Source of the DNA: Bdellovibrionales bacterium | Lineage (GTDB): Bacteria > Bdellovibrionota > Bdellovibrionia > Bdellovibrionales > JAGQZY01 | Reading direction: 5' to 3' | Length of the DNA: 64,000 bases | Assembly: GCA_019750295.1 (NCBI GenBank) | Contig: JAIEOS010000042.1 | Span: forward strand, 1 to 64,000 | Shown: positions 55,228 through 63,292 of the stretch, piece after piece | Layout of the letters: every line of letters starts with the position of its first letter | Position numbering within the stretch: position 1 is the first letter of the stretch | Translations under genes and position numbers: made by a program | Notes under the pieces: model-generated | Seen by the model: the letters and a program-made list of their open reading frames with translations, nothing else | Told to the model about the DNA's origin: nothing | Databases searched by the model: none

Positions 55228-56181
55228 ATGAAGGGGATTTTACTATTTATAGCGCTCGCTACGATGGCGACGGCGTGTGGGCCACGCGATGTGCCGGTTC
55301 GAAGAGATGGAAGTAATGGCACCGTCGGCGCGCAAAGCCTTGTTGTTCTCGAGGACGATGGTGAACGTCCTTCCACCTGCCCCGCGAAGTTCACAGACTC
55401 CGTGGATCTTGCAAGCCCCGAGGAGCATGATGAGGGCGTACTGAACGGTTCGATCTATGCCGCACTTTCTGCTGGCGATAGAAACTGTTTCCGTATTGGT
55501 AGCATTGTGAATATTCGAAATAAATCCAAAGAAAATCCAGATGCGCCCGTTCGCGCTCGGGTGAAAGTGACTAAAGTTGAAATCGTACCTGTCGATAAAT
55601 TAACAAAGTCGCACGCGAAAGCTTTGGGTATGACTTTAGGAGAAATCAAAGATTACGCCGAAACTCAAAACGAAGCGGCGAAAAAAACATTTAATCCCAA
55701 GGGAATGGTGAATATTACGTTTTTCGATTTTGTGGGCAATGACTCCACTCCGGTAGAACCCCCGGCAAAATTTGTCGCCTCGGTTTACGAAAAAGAAGGG
55801 GATCGTCCGCAAACCTGCCCCAAAACATTTCAAGATCAAATGAGCATCTCCGCTCCAGAGGATCAAGACGAATACATTAAAGTCGGGCTCATCACGGCGA
55901 CATTTTTGGCTGGGGATCGCAACTGTTTCCGCGTTGGAACTATCGTCAATCTCCAGAATAAGACGAAAGAATCTCCGGAGGCTCCGATTCGCGCTCGATT
56001 GCGCGTTGTACGCATCGAAGTTCTCCCGATCGAGATGATTGGTAAAGAGCAGGCTTCGGCCTTTTCGACTTCGGTCGATAGTCTCATGGCCACGGTGAAT
56101 CTGGAGATGGAGAAAGCCAAGGCGGTTTTTAATCCCAAAGGTATGGGAAGCTTTACGTATTTTGAGTACGTAGGTGATTAA
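55228..56181 (+). CDS. Lipoprotein with two tandem ASCH-like repeats
   Basis: 317 residues. Lipoprotein signal MKGILLFIALATMATAC. Two copies of a unit of about 130 residues follow (about 40-165 and 180-317). Each contains ERPSTCP/DRPQTCP, a PEEHDE/PEDQDE acidic patch, AGDRNCFR(I/V)GSIVN, NK(S/T)KE-P-APIRAR and a final FNPKGM then F-(D/E)-(F/Y)-VG. The central RARVKVTKVEIVPVDKL resembles the end of ASCH (PUA-like) domains, which are normally cytoplasmic. If right, a secreted duplicate is odd. Probably co-transcribed with the EEP gene. Confidence 0.65.
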   Translation: MKGILLFIALATMATACGPRDVPVRRDGSNGTVGAQSLVVLEDDGERPSTCPAKFTDSVDLASPEEHDEGVLNGSIYAALSAGDRNCFRIGSIVNIRNKSKENPDAPVRARVKVTKVEIVPVDKLTKSHAKALGMTLGEIKDYAETQNEAAKKTFNPKGMVNITFFDFVGNDSTPVEPPAKFVASVYEKEGDRPQTCPKTFQDQMSISAPEDQDEYIKVGLITATFLAGDRNCFRVGTIVNLQNKTKESPEAPIRARLRVVRIEVLPIEMIGKEQASAFSTSVDSLMATVNLEMEKAKAVFNPKGMGSFTYFEYVGD

Positions 56182-56201
56182 CAAAAAATTCAGAGGACTT
56201 T

Positions 56202-56555
56202 ATGATTCGATTTTCAGTTGTTTGTTCTTTAATGGTTTGGTGTGGAGTTTCCTACGGCACCTCATTTAATTGCGGAGATGAGGGTGCTCTGTTTGTTGAG
56301 GTTGTGGATCAATCGGTTTCATCAGCGATTCTAGGAACTGGAGAGACGATGAGCTCTCCACTGCCGTTAGAAGAGACATTGAAGGGCGCTGTATATGAGT
56401 TTCTCGTAGATACCTCTTATGATAGCAAAGTGTGGTACGTCATTACCGTGAAAGACTCTCACATTGTTGATGGTGAGATCTGGATGGGCGGAAATGACAG
56501 TGATGATTATTTCGGAAAGAAGATCAATACTCCGCTTCCTTGTGAAAAACTTTAG
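56202..56555 (+). CDS. Small secreted protein, unknown function
   Basis: 117 residues. AGAGGA lies 7 bases before the ATG. Signal peptide to about GVSYG. The mature part is beta-rich and acidic, with two Cys (FNCGD and PLPCEK) near its ends. It follows the repeat lipoprotein by 20 bases, so it likely shares a transcript with it. No family recognised. Confidence 0.58.
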   Translation: MIRFSVVCSLMVWCGVSYGTSFNCGDEGALFVEVVDQSVSSAILGTGETMSSPLPLEETLKGAVYEFLVDTSYDSKVWYVITVKDSHIVDGEIWMGGNDSDDYFGKKINTPLPCEKL

Positions 56556-56576
56556 AATCAATGGATCGCGGCGATA

Positions 56577-57773
56577 TTAACGAGAGATTGTAGTGCCCGA
56601 AGACGAGTGCAACTGCTGCACGGGAACATTCGGGCAGCGCGGTTGCGCTAATCGTCCCGGCATATAGTTATCCTCGATCCGCGCCGTCCATCCGCCACGG
56701 CTCCCGTCGGCGCGTTGAATGAGACTGAGTCCTTCCTGCTGACAAGCGGATCCATTCTCTCCACGATGAGCCGCTAATCGATGTAGTGCAAATTTCGAAG
56801 CCAAAGTGAATTGAACATTGGCGCAACGTCCATCGTGGAACTCCGAGTGATTTCGCTGGCAAAACGTGTGGGCCGGAGTTTGATTTCGCATATTTTCTAA
56901 AACGGTTTTTAGCCCCCAGGCGTGATTACCGATCGCCGTCACTTCCCCCGGATTAATGCCTTCGCCTTTAAAATTGATGTAATCAATCAAAGAGAAAATT
57001 CCCTCTTCCGTAGTGATGAGTCGCTGCAATTGGGTGTAGATGTGTTGAGTTTGATGGCTGCTCTCTGCCGCGGCGAGAATATTATAGACCGAGCGCTGCA
57101 TGCGATAAGCCGCGTATCGGGCCTGGAGCGCCAGGACGGAAGGGTGTCTGAGGAAATCGTGGAGTTCTCGAAATTGAACGGCTTGATGATACGCCCGCGG
57201 GTTGAGTGAGCGAAGACTTGAGAGATCGTCCGAGCGACGGAGAGCTTCGGCATTTTTTGAGGCCAAATCAAATTCCTGTTTGTTCTGCCACGGGGATGGA
57301 CCGATCTTATCGACATCCAGCCATTGGGGGATACGGGCAGGGAACTGAGGATGTTTTTGGATTTCTGCACGTAGAAATTGAATCAGAGGGGGGAAGCTTT
57401 CGGTGAGCTGAGACTTAGCCCCTGCGGGATACCAAATGGCGTGGAGTAAACCGAGCGAAGGAAAAGGCTCCGTGTTTTTCCAAAACGTAAAACTGTTTTC
57501 GCGACAGCCCGTCTCGTTCTGTAAAATTCCACGAGCCAGTCGATCTAAAAAATCGGGATGATTTAAAAGAGACAAATTCAGAGGATAGCGGCGACGAAGT
57601 TCGGGTTGACGAGATTCATAGTTGCGAAGGAGTTGCGTCGCTTGGTGCTGTTCTTCACGATTCAGCTGTTTCCACGGGGAGCAGACGACGGGCCGAGGGG
57701 GAGCCGCAGGCTGAGGCGCGGCACACACTCCCAAAGCTGATAACAAAATGACCGCCCAACATAACGATTTCAT
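56577..57773 (-). CDS. Secreted helical protein of an uncharacterised conserved family
   Basis: 398 residues from the ATG at 57773, which has GAGGGGAAA upstream. A signal peptide (MKSLCWAVILLSALGVCA) is followed by a Pro-rich linker. The conserved-looking core is LARGILQNETGCRENSF, TFWKNTEPFPSLGLLHAIWY and ESFPPLIQFLRAEI. I recall similar N-E-C/T-G, W, FPSxGxxHFIWYPxG text in uncharacterised secreted proteins of proteobacteria. A later region (NPGEVTAIGNHAWGLKTVLENM) looks like a lysozyme-type fold fragment. Function unknown. Confidence 0.6.
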   Translation of the reverse strand: MKSLCWAVILLSALGVCAAPQPAAPPRPVVCSPWKQLNREEQHQATQLLRNYESRQPELRRRYPLNLSLLNHPDFLDRLARGILQNETGCRENSFTFWKNTEPFPSLGLLHAIWYPAGAKSQLTESFPPLIQFLRAEIQKHPQFPARIPQWLDVDKIGPSPWQNKQEFDLASKNAEALRRSDDLSSLRSLNPRAYHQAVQFRELHDFLRHPSVLALQARYAAYRMQRSVYNILAAAESSHQTQHIYTQLQRLITTEEGIFSLIDYINFKGEGINPGEVTAIGNHAWGLKTVLENMRNQTPAHTFCQRNHSEFHDGRCANVQFTLASKFALHRLAAHRGENGSACQQEGLSLIQRADGSRGGWTARIEDNYMPGRLAQPRCPNVPVQQLHSSSGTTISR

Positions 57774-58055
57774 GAGTTTCCCCTCGGTCTCTGAGTAGCA
57801 AACGCTGTACCCAGGAACGACCAATTAAAGCCCTTTTAGAGTGGAATTATGTCTAAAAACAAGACAATTGTTGAAGGCTATGAGGGAAAGTGTGGTGATT
57901 TCCTCGCCTTTTAAGCAATTTTAGCACCTTAGATTCAAATCACCTCCAGCACCAACTCCCGGTGTTACAAGTTAAAAAAATATATTTCAAAAAGCTTTAC
58001 GATACGTCCTATGGACTCTTTCTCTGGTAAAAGTTTTAAACCCGTAGTGCCCATT
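57774..58055. other. Intergenic, promoter region of the gene at 57773 and AT-rich DNA
   Basis: No gene seen. The left part must hold the minus-strand promoter. The right part (57961-58010) is very AT-rich and could hold the promoter of the RNA candidate that follows. A short imperfect palindrome, CACCaactcccGGTG, is near 57953. Confidence 0.35.
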
Positions 58056-58253
58056 GGACCTCGATGCCTGGTAGCTTAATGTACCGCTACATGGTTTTTA
58101 GCTCCTTCCAGCCACAGATTTTCCTCACTACCGCTGGAGCGACTGTGTCCCTGATTAACAGGGTCGCAAAGCAGGCTCTTAGCGTATAAGATTTTATTGA
58201 GGGACCTCCAGGGTCCAGGCAGACATCTCGTATAATGGCTGCCTGTTTTTTTT
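58056..58253 (+). ncRNA. Candidate structured small RNA
   Basis: No reading frame of note, yet nested stems fit a compact fold. GGAC/CCTGG at 58056-58071 can pair with CCAGG/GTCC at 58208-58216 to close it. GTAGC-(10)-GCTAC at 58071-58090 is an inner hairpin. GAGC-GAC at 58137-58143 pairs with GTC at 58163-58165 and GCTC at 58175-58178, with CCTG-attaa-CAGG inside. A strong terminator ends it, and its left arm competes with the closing helix. No known RNA family could be assigned. Confidence 0.45.
58216..58253 (+). terminator. Intrinsic terminator of the RNA candidate
   Basis: CAGGCAG at 58216-58222 and CTGCCTG at 58239-58245 form a perfect 7-bp stem, followed at once by eight T. No protein gene lies upstream on this strand, so the terminator argues for a non-coding transcript. 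Confidence 0.8.
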
Positions 58254-58257
58254 GCGT

Positions 58258-58545
58258 CTAATGCTCCCAATGTATAGAGGCAAACTTTTCATTTCGTCGT
58301 TTAAACTTTAGTTCCTTAAACAAGCTTAAAATTTGCTCTAACTGAATCGGAGTCGATCTCCAGTAACGCCCCCTGGTAGGGCCGAAAACAGGTTCTTCCA
58401 ATTACGATGAACATACCGACGCTTATTTTCCAAGTCGATCTGATCCCACTTAAGCGTGTAAAGTTCACTGGAACGCAGTCCAGTAAGATGGGCTAAGGCC
58501 CAAAAGGGATACCACGCAAGGGTGACTAGTGTAATCCAGGAACTG
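58258..58545 (-). pseudogene. Decayed tyrosine recombinase (integrase) fragment
   Basis: Minus-strand translation gives WYPFWALAHLTGLRSSELY, then TLKWDQIDLENKRRYVHRNW, the Arg-I box region of phage-type integrases. After a frame change near 58367 it continues RYWRSTPIQLEQILSLFKEL to a TAG at 58258, matching the part before the HxxR box. Upstream, HP then WYPF is split by four extra bases. The His-Arg box and the catalytic Tyr are gone. It is thus a remnant with at least two frameshifts and a truncation, marking the edge of an island. Confidence 0.75.
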
Positions 58546-58602
58546 GATAATAATCCCTAGTATTTTAGACTAATTGTTTATCTCAGCAGATAATAATATA
58601 AT

Positions 58603-59211
58603 TTAACGGCTGCGGCGATAGCTGTCTCTGCTATCAGTTCCACTGCCAAAATTAAATGGAAAGCTAAAAGTGAGAAATACAAAATTATTTTTGAATTCCG
58701 GAGTCAGCGATGTAAAATCACTGACGTCATTGTCCTTGTATTTAGTGTATTTCATCAAATGATATTCAAGATTGATCGCAAACCAAGAAACGAAAGAATA
58801 TCCCACGCCCAACTTAAAACCGTTACCGCCAAGTCCTGTTTTATCAACATCGTCAAAAGCGAGAGCTGAAGCGAAGAGAAAATGTGCATATCCTCTTAAA
58901 CCCATTTCAGATTGATATCCCATATAAAGGCCAAATGCTGCTAAGCCTGCCTTAGTATCAGTCGTACTAAGGAATCGGTCGTAAGTGCTTCCGGCCAATT
59001 GAAGTTCACCGCCTACTTGAAAGCCTGAGGGCGCTTGATAACCCATTTTAAAACCAAGCTCGGTCATCGAAACATCATCTTTTGAGCTACCGCTTTCCCA
59101 TTCTCCCTTTATAGCTGCACCAATATATGGCTCAAAGTGAAAACCAGCTTGAGACTGAACTGCCACAAAGAACATGGGAAAGAAGAAAGAGAACTTATAG
59201 AAAAAAGACAC
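58603..59211 (-). CDS. Outer-membrane beta-barrel protein
   Basis: 202 residues with a signal peptide (to about QSQA). Eight or so amphipathic strands (FHFEPYIGAAIKGEW, MTELGFKMGYQAPSGFQVGGELQL, AAFGLYMGYQS, GFKLGVGYSFVSWFAINLEYHLM, FVFLTFSFPFNF) suggest a small OmpW/OmpX-like barrel. The chain runs 12 residues past the last strand (GSGTDSRDSYRRSR), so there is no terminal aromatic. Its layout resembles the divergent gene at 59475. Confidence 0.65.
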   Translation of the reverse strand: MSFFYKFSFFFPMFFVAVQSQAGFHFEPYIGAAIKGEWESGSSKDDVSMTELGFKMGYQAPSGFQVGGELQLAGSTYDRFLSTTDTKAGLAAFGLYMGYQSEMGLRGYAHFLFASALAFDDVDKTGLGGNGFKLGVGYSFVSWFAINLEYHLMKYTKYKDNDVSDFTSLTPEFKNNFVFLTFSFPFNFGSGTDSRDSYRRSR

Positions 59212-59317
59212 GGGTCACCTCAATAAAAATTGTTTTCTTAATCAAAGCACATGATGATTGCAGCTATCAAGTTAGTGTTGTGACGTATTACAGACTTAGG
59301 TCGGGAAGATTTTTATT

Positions 59318-59335
59318 TATTAAGTTCTCTTAATA
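59318..59335. promoter_or_regulatory. Inverted repeat between divergent barrel genes
   Basis: TATTAAG-ttct-CTTAATA is perfect over 7 bp on each side. It sits in the 263-bp AT-rich gap between the two divergent outer-membrane genes and could be a shared operator. Confidence 0.3.
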
Positions 59336-59474
59336 GATTTCGAGACTTTTGCTTTGAAATGGTACGGTCGTCCGAAAGAAAATAAATGTAGTTTACGTTA
59401 AAATAAGCATACCTTTTGTCTACGCTGTTCGAAAATATCTTATTTAAGTATTAAATTTTTGGCATAATAAAACT

Positions 59475-60110
59475 ATGAATTTCAAACACTTTTTATTCGT
59501 TGCGACTTTAATTGCATCGACGTCTTCGCTAGCTCAATATCAGCGCTCTTACGCAAAACCCAGCCTGGATGATAATTACTCTTTTAGTGGTGGGAGTTCG
59601 TTTTTCGTCAGTGGTTCGTTATTTTATATGGGCGATAGTGTAAATTTGTCGTCTTCTAGAGACCGTTTTGATTTGTTGGGACGGCTCATTTTAGGATACA
59701 AGTACAATGACTGGAATTTTGGACTTGAGCTAGATTCGGATAACGAAAAAAACACTTTTAAAGATGCTTCTGGGGATACTGAGTATAGCTGGTCGAGAAC
59801 TGCTGTTGGAGCTATGGCAGGATATAATTATAAAAGTTTTTTCCTAAATCTTACGCTATTTGCTATGCCGACCTTAAAAACCAAAGCCCCATCTATTTCT
59901 GATACGACTTATAGTGGGGATTTGGGGTATCAGTTAGTCTTGGGATATAATTATGATGTTACAACCTACATGACGTTAGGTATTCAGTTAGCTTATAGAG
60001 CATTTGAATATAAAAAAATGAAAACGGGTGGTGCGGAAACAAATTTATCAGAGAAATATAATACGTCCGCATTCGACCCGTTTATTAATGCCACTTTTTA
60101 TTTTAGATGA
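59475..60110 (+). CDS. Outer-membrane beta-barrel protein coupled to a protease
   Basis: 211 residues with a signal peptide (to about SSLA). Strand-like blocks FLVSGSLFYMGD-type text (here SSFFVSGSLFYMGDS), FDLLGRLILGYKYNDWNFGLELD, YQLVLGYNYDVTTYMTLGIQLAYRA and the end FINATFYFR point to an 8-stranded barrel. CATAAT at 59463-59468 lies 6 bases before the ATG and no ribosome site is seen, so the mRNA may be leaderless. The stop overlaps the start of the subtilase gene (ATGA). Confidence 0.65.
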   Translation: MNFKHFLFVATLIASTSSLAQYQRSYAKPSLDDNYSFSGGSSFFVSGSLFYMGDSVNLSSSRDRFDLLGRLILGYKYNDWNFGLELDSDNEKNTFKDASGDTEYSWSRTAVGAMAGYNYKSFFLNLTLFAMPTLKTKAPSISDTTYSGDLGYQLVLGYNYDVTTYMTLGIQLAYRAFEYKKMKTGGAETNLSEKYNTSAFDPFINATFYFR

Positions 60111-61582
60111 AGAACTATATTTTTCTTTCTTTTTTACTAATCTTTGGAGCTTCAGCGTGTAGCGTTCCCAATCTATTTGGAAATCGTGATAACGAAGGTT
60201 CAATAGAAAATTTGAGTTGTTCGAATAATGATTTCGGCCCAACTCCGTACTCACAATCTTCAAGCAAGAAATTGCATTTGCATAGCATCAAAAGCTCATC
60301 AGCTTCAAGCATAAAAAGGGACACGAAGCTATTTTCTCTCATCGATTTAAACTGCGTGAGTAAAAAAGGTTTAACGTCGCAGTTTAAATCTCTGGGTAGA
60401 GTCGAAATTGAAAGATCTAAGATTTCATCGGCATCAAAAATGAAAATACCTTTTTCTATCGAAAGTTTAAATCTTGCATCTGATGTAAGCGTTCATAGTT
60501 TAGAGAATATAGCGCAAAAGGACTCATGCATTAAATATATCGAAGAAGATATTCAATTAGATTTATATGCGACACCCAACGATCCTCAGTTTTCACAGTC
60601 TCGACATTTGACGGCACTAAGTATGCCGGAGGCGTGGGACTTTTTCTACCATCCCACTCAAGGAATAAATCAGACGGTTGTGGTAGCGGTGATCGATAGT
60701 GGAGGTGATGTGGACCATCCAGATTTAGATGCGAACAAATGGGTAAATACCGATGAAGTTGCGGGTAATCTCACCGATGATGATGGCAATGGATATGTAG
60801 ATGATGTCAATGGCTATAATTTCGTATCTAATATTGGAGATCCCAACCCTCAAGCAGGTAACAAACACGGAACTTTTGTAACGGGAATTATAGCTTCGAG
60901 GCACAATAACTCCGTAGGTACAGCTGGAATGATGGGGCAGTACATTCAGATCATGCATTTGAATGCTTCAGGAGCAACTGCATCTGTCAGTAATTCGGCG
61001 GCAAACCAAGCTATAATCTACGCAGTAAACAATGATGCGGATGTGATCAATATGAGTTTTGGAGCCCCGCAGGATTCTCCGGTCATGCGAACAAACGTAG
61101 AAAACGCAGTGGCCGCAGGAGTGTTTTTAGTCGCCGCAGTTGGAAATGCGGGAGAACTTCTAACTTCGTCAAATCTAGCAGTACCGGCGTCTTACGCGGC
61201 GGCTATAGATGGATTTATTTCTGTGGGCGCGATTTTGTCTGATGATGATTCTTATGCTTTTTTCTCCAACTACAGCAGCTATTACGTTGAGATAATGGCA
61301 CCAGGCGGAGAAAATCTTTCTAGTGGAATTTATACCACTACCCCCGGCAGTGATCCCATTAATAGTTATGAAAGGACTTTTGGAACATCAATGGCTGCTC
61401 CGGTGGTAAGTGGTGCAGCTGCTTTAGCTATTGCTTACTTAAAGTCCAGAGGGACAAGCTACACACCGGCTCAGATAGAAGATCTTCTTAAGAATTCGTC
61501 AGTAACTTCGACAAATTTATCAGGTAAAGTCCAAAACTGTAGAGCGCTTGACGTAATTGAGTTATCGCAATCTCTTCAGTAG
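60107..61582 (+). CDS. Subtilisin-like serine protease (S8), lipoprotein
   Basis: 491 residues. Lipoprotein signal MKNYIFLSFLLIFGASAC. Residues 20-150 look like an I9-type prodomain (ending SCIKYIEEDIQLDLYATPND). The catalytic domain has the Asp in VAVIDSGGDVDHPDLD, the His in NKHGTFVTGIIASR and the Ser in FGTSMAAPVVSGAAAL, with the oxyanion Asn in VAAVGNAGE. It is a complete S8 triad. Translation is coupled to the barrel gene, so the two may form a surface protease unit. Confidence 0.9.
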   Translation: MKNYIFLSFLLIFGASACSVPNLFGNRDNEGSIENLSCSNNDFGPTPYSQSSSKKLHLHSIKSSSASSIKRDTKLFSLIDLNCVSKKGLTSQFKSLGRVEIERSKISSASKMKIPFSIESLNLASDVSVHSLENIAQKDSCIKYIEEDIQLDLYATPNDPQFSQSRHLTALSMPEAWDFFYHPTQGINQTVVVAVIDSGGDVDHPDLDANKWVNTDEVAGNLTDDDGNGYVDDVNGYNFVSNIGDPNPQAGNKHGTFVTGIIASRHNNSVGTAGMMGQYIQIMHLNASGATASVSNSAANQAIIYAVNNDADVINMSFGAPQDSPVMRTNVENAVAAGVFLVAAVGNAGELLTSSNLAVPASYAAAIDGFISVGAILSDDDSYAFFSNYSSYYVEIMAPGGENLSSGIYTTTPGSDPINSYERTFGTSMAAPVVSGAAALAIAYLKSRGTSYTPAQIEDLLKNSSVTSTNLSGKVQNCRALDVIELSQSLQ

Positions 61583-61826
61583 ATGGCAAGTACCTTGTCA
61601 ATAATTTTCTCATTTCATTGCAGCGAAAATAAATATCAATAAAAATTATTTATTAGATAAGGTTTTTTGTACATTCGTACTTCTTGGAAAAACAACCAGA
61701 TCCTAAATAGTTCAATTAGTCTAGTAACCAAATGTTAAAAAAAATTAATCTCATTATTGGGCATTCAAGCCTTTAAAGAATTCTAGTTTAACTCCGATCT
61801 TACTAGCTCAACTATTGGAGGACAGG

Positions 61827-62423
61827 GTGAGGCATTTCTTTTTTATTTTCTTCGTGATTTTTTTCAACGTAACTTGGTCTCAATCAAATGCGGCTCTAGA
61901 AATTGTTTATCCGATTACAGGCATCACAACCTACTCCCAAGATCTCTCACAAGAAATTGTCATACAGTCGAGTTCTCCATTAACAAGCATTACAGTTAAT
62001 GGTTCGCCCGCGACACTTCGTTTTGATAACGGGTATTCGGTCAGTTTGTTTTTTACTGAATCTGGTATAAAAAATCTGGCTGTGGTAGCTATAGACGAAA
62101 ATGGTATTTCAAGTGAACTCAATTCGACTTTTGATTTCCAGTACGATGCCCAAGCACCAATCATTTCTGCGGGTCAACCATCAGCAGTTTCAAACTCACA
62201 ATCTGTTATTCTATCTGCGTCTGTAACAGACTCTTCACCAGTAAGACTTAGCGTTTATAGAAATTCGACTATAGTTTACAGTGAAGATTCAGGTTCGTTA
62301 AATCAGAGTTTTCAGCTCCAAGAGGGAAACAATATCTTCAAGATAGTGGCGTTGGATAGGGCTGGGAATCAGTCACGTTCGACTGGGGATCTCTGGGATT
62401 GTCGGCAGGAGTTGGAGCTTTGA
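61827..62423 (+). CDS. Ig-like surface protein, N-terminal part before a probable frameshift
   Basis: 198 residues from the GTG at 61827, seven bases after GGAGGA. Signal peptide VRHFFFIFFVIFFNVTWSQSNA. Two Ig-like units follow (LEIVYPITGITTYSQDL ... FDFQYDAQAPIIS, then SAVSNSQSVILSASVTD ... GNNIFKIVALDRAGNQS). The frame ends abruptly with RSTGDLWDCRQELEL, which is unlike the rest. Shifting frame near 62370 gives FDWGSLGLSAGVGAL and continues to 62647. Most likely one gene broken by an indel, or a sequence error. Confidence 0.6.
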   Translation: MRHFFFIFFVIFFNVTWSQSNAALEIVYPITGITTYSQDLSQEIVIQSSSPLTSITVNGSPATLRFDNGYSVSLFFTESGIKNLAVVAIDENGISSELNSTFDFQYDAQAPIISAGQPSAVSNSQSVILSASVTDSSPVRLSVYRNSTIVYSEDSGSLNQSFQLQEGNNIFKIVALDRAGNQSRSTGDLWDCRQELEL

Positions 62424-62647
62424 CGGGCGGAGTTATAAGCTATTTGGGAGGACCGGTTGATCAGTTATGGTATAAAGATGCTATCCTATATAATTCTGTA
62501 GCGAATAACGCAAAAGATGGATATCTATGGCTCGGCAACTACTTCTCAATTGTTTTTTCACATATACCCAACTCAGCAACCCCAAATGGAATACCAAGCG
62601 ATTATTGTCAAAATCGTCCGATGGAGTGTAGGCAAAATGGAAACTAA
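62399..62647 (+). pseudogene. Frame-shifted C-terminal part of the Ig-like protein
   Basis: The frame is open from about 62369. Its text LSAGVGALTGGVISYLGGPV has a Gly-rich, membrane-like stretch. DQLWYKDAILYNSVANNAKD and a Cys-containing end (SDYCQNRPMECRQNGN) follow. Gly-rich segments before a short variable end are common at the C-terminus of Rhs or polymorphic-toxin proteins, but no toxin motif is seen. It ends overlapping the membrane-protein gene start by 11 bases. Confidence 0.45.
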
Positions 62648-63275
62648 TATGTTAGAAAACCGCGAAAAATCGATGTCCATTGCGGTCCCAGCGTTAGCTA
62701 TGTTTGGTTTGACGTTTTTGTTAAAAGGTGACTGTGATTCTGATTACAGAAGTGCCATAGCTTATAATCTTTTTATTTGTGCCTTTTGTATTCTAAGCAT
62801 CATTTTTTACGCGAAAAAAAACCCAGTTTGGCGAAAAATTCTATATCTATCTATAACCATCTTGATCTTAGAGTGTCTTTTTCTTTGGAGAAACCCTTTT
62901 CTCCATGCCATTTTATTGTGCACAACTTCTTTATTTTTTTCATTATACTATTTTGCAGTTCGAAATGCTGTTTTAGTCAGAGCAATTTTTGGATTTGGTG
63001 TATTTGGGGTCGGGATAATTTTTATTCGTGGACATTGTGTTGATCCAATTTACTTGAACGTAACGTCGATCGTTCTTTTTTATGTAACGATAGTTTCGTT
63101 TTTAATTGAAAGAAGTGTGACTCTCAAGCGTATACCTAAAAAAACGATTTGCCTGTCCGTGATAGGTCTTTTTAGCATTTTGTATTTGATCATTTTCCTC
63201 TACTTCCCATGCAATTACTTGCTATTGCTTATTGCAATTATCGCTGGAAGCTTGAAACTTCTTCCTGAAGAATGA
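62637..63275 (+). CDS. Polytopic membrane protein, unknown function
   Basis: 212 residues from the ATG at 62637, or 208 from 62649. About seven hydrophobic helices (AVPALAMFGLTFLL, NLFICAFCILSIIFYA, ILYLSITILILECLFLW, LLCTTSLFFSLYYFAV, IFGFGVFGVGIIFI, VTSIVLFYVTIVSFLI and the C-terminal YLIIFLYFP...LLLLIAIIAGSL). Very AT-rich with rare codons, like its neighbours. By position it could be an immunity-type partner of the preceding gene. That is inference only. Confidence 0.55.
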   Translation: METNMLENREKSMSIAVPALAMFGLTFLLKGDCDSDYRSAIAYNLFICAFCILSIIFYAKKNPVWRKILYLSITILILECLFLWRNPFLHAILLCTTSLFFSLYYFAVRNAVLVRAIFGFGVFGVGIIFIRGHCVDPIYLNVTSIVLFYVTIVSFLIERSVTLKRIPKKTICLSVIGLFSILYLIIFLYFPCNYLLLLIAIIAGSLKLLPEE

Positions 63276-63292
63276 TTTTTTTCTAAAAAAGG

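Noticed and set aside
57930-57975. Fragment resembling the 3' end of 16S rRNA (CACCTCC and ACACCGGGAGTTGG on opposite strands)
   Set aside because: The similar words are on different strands and too short, and the order does not match helix 44/45 of 16S rRNA.
58131-58190. c-di-GMP (GEMM) riboswitch, suggested by the text GGTCGCAAAGC
   Set aside because: Only this small piece matches. The CACGCACAGGGC core, the tetraloop/receptor pair and the AGGTAGCGGGGTTACCG half are missing.
58219-58245. Short resemblance to the 5' half of tRNA-Gly (TCGTATAATGGCT) inside the terminator
   Set aside because: The match covers only the D-arm. The spacing from a possible acceptor stem is two bases off, and no anticodon or T-arm follows. 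The segment is fully explained as the loop and arm of the terminator. It could be a relic of an attachment site, but nothing else supports that.
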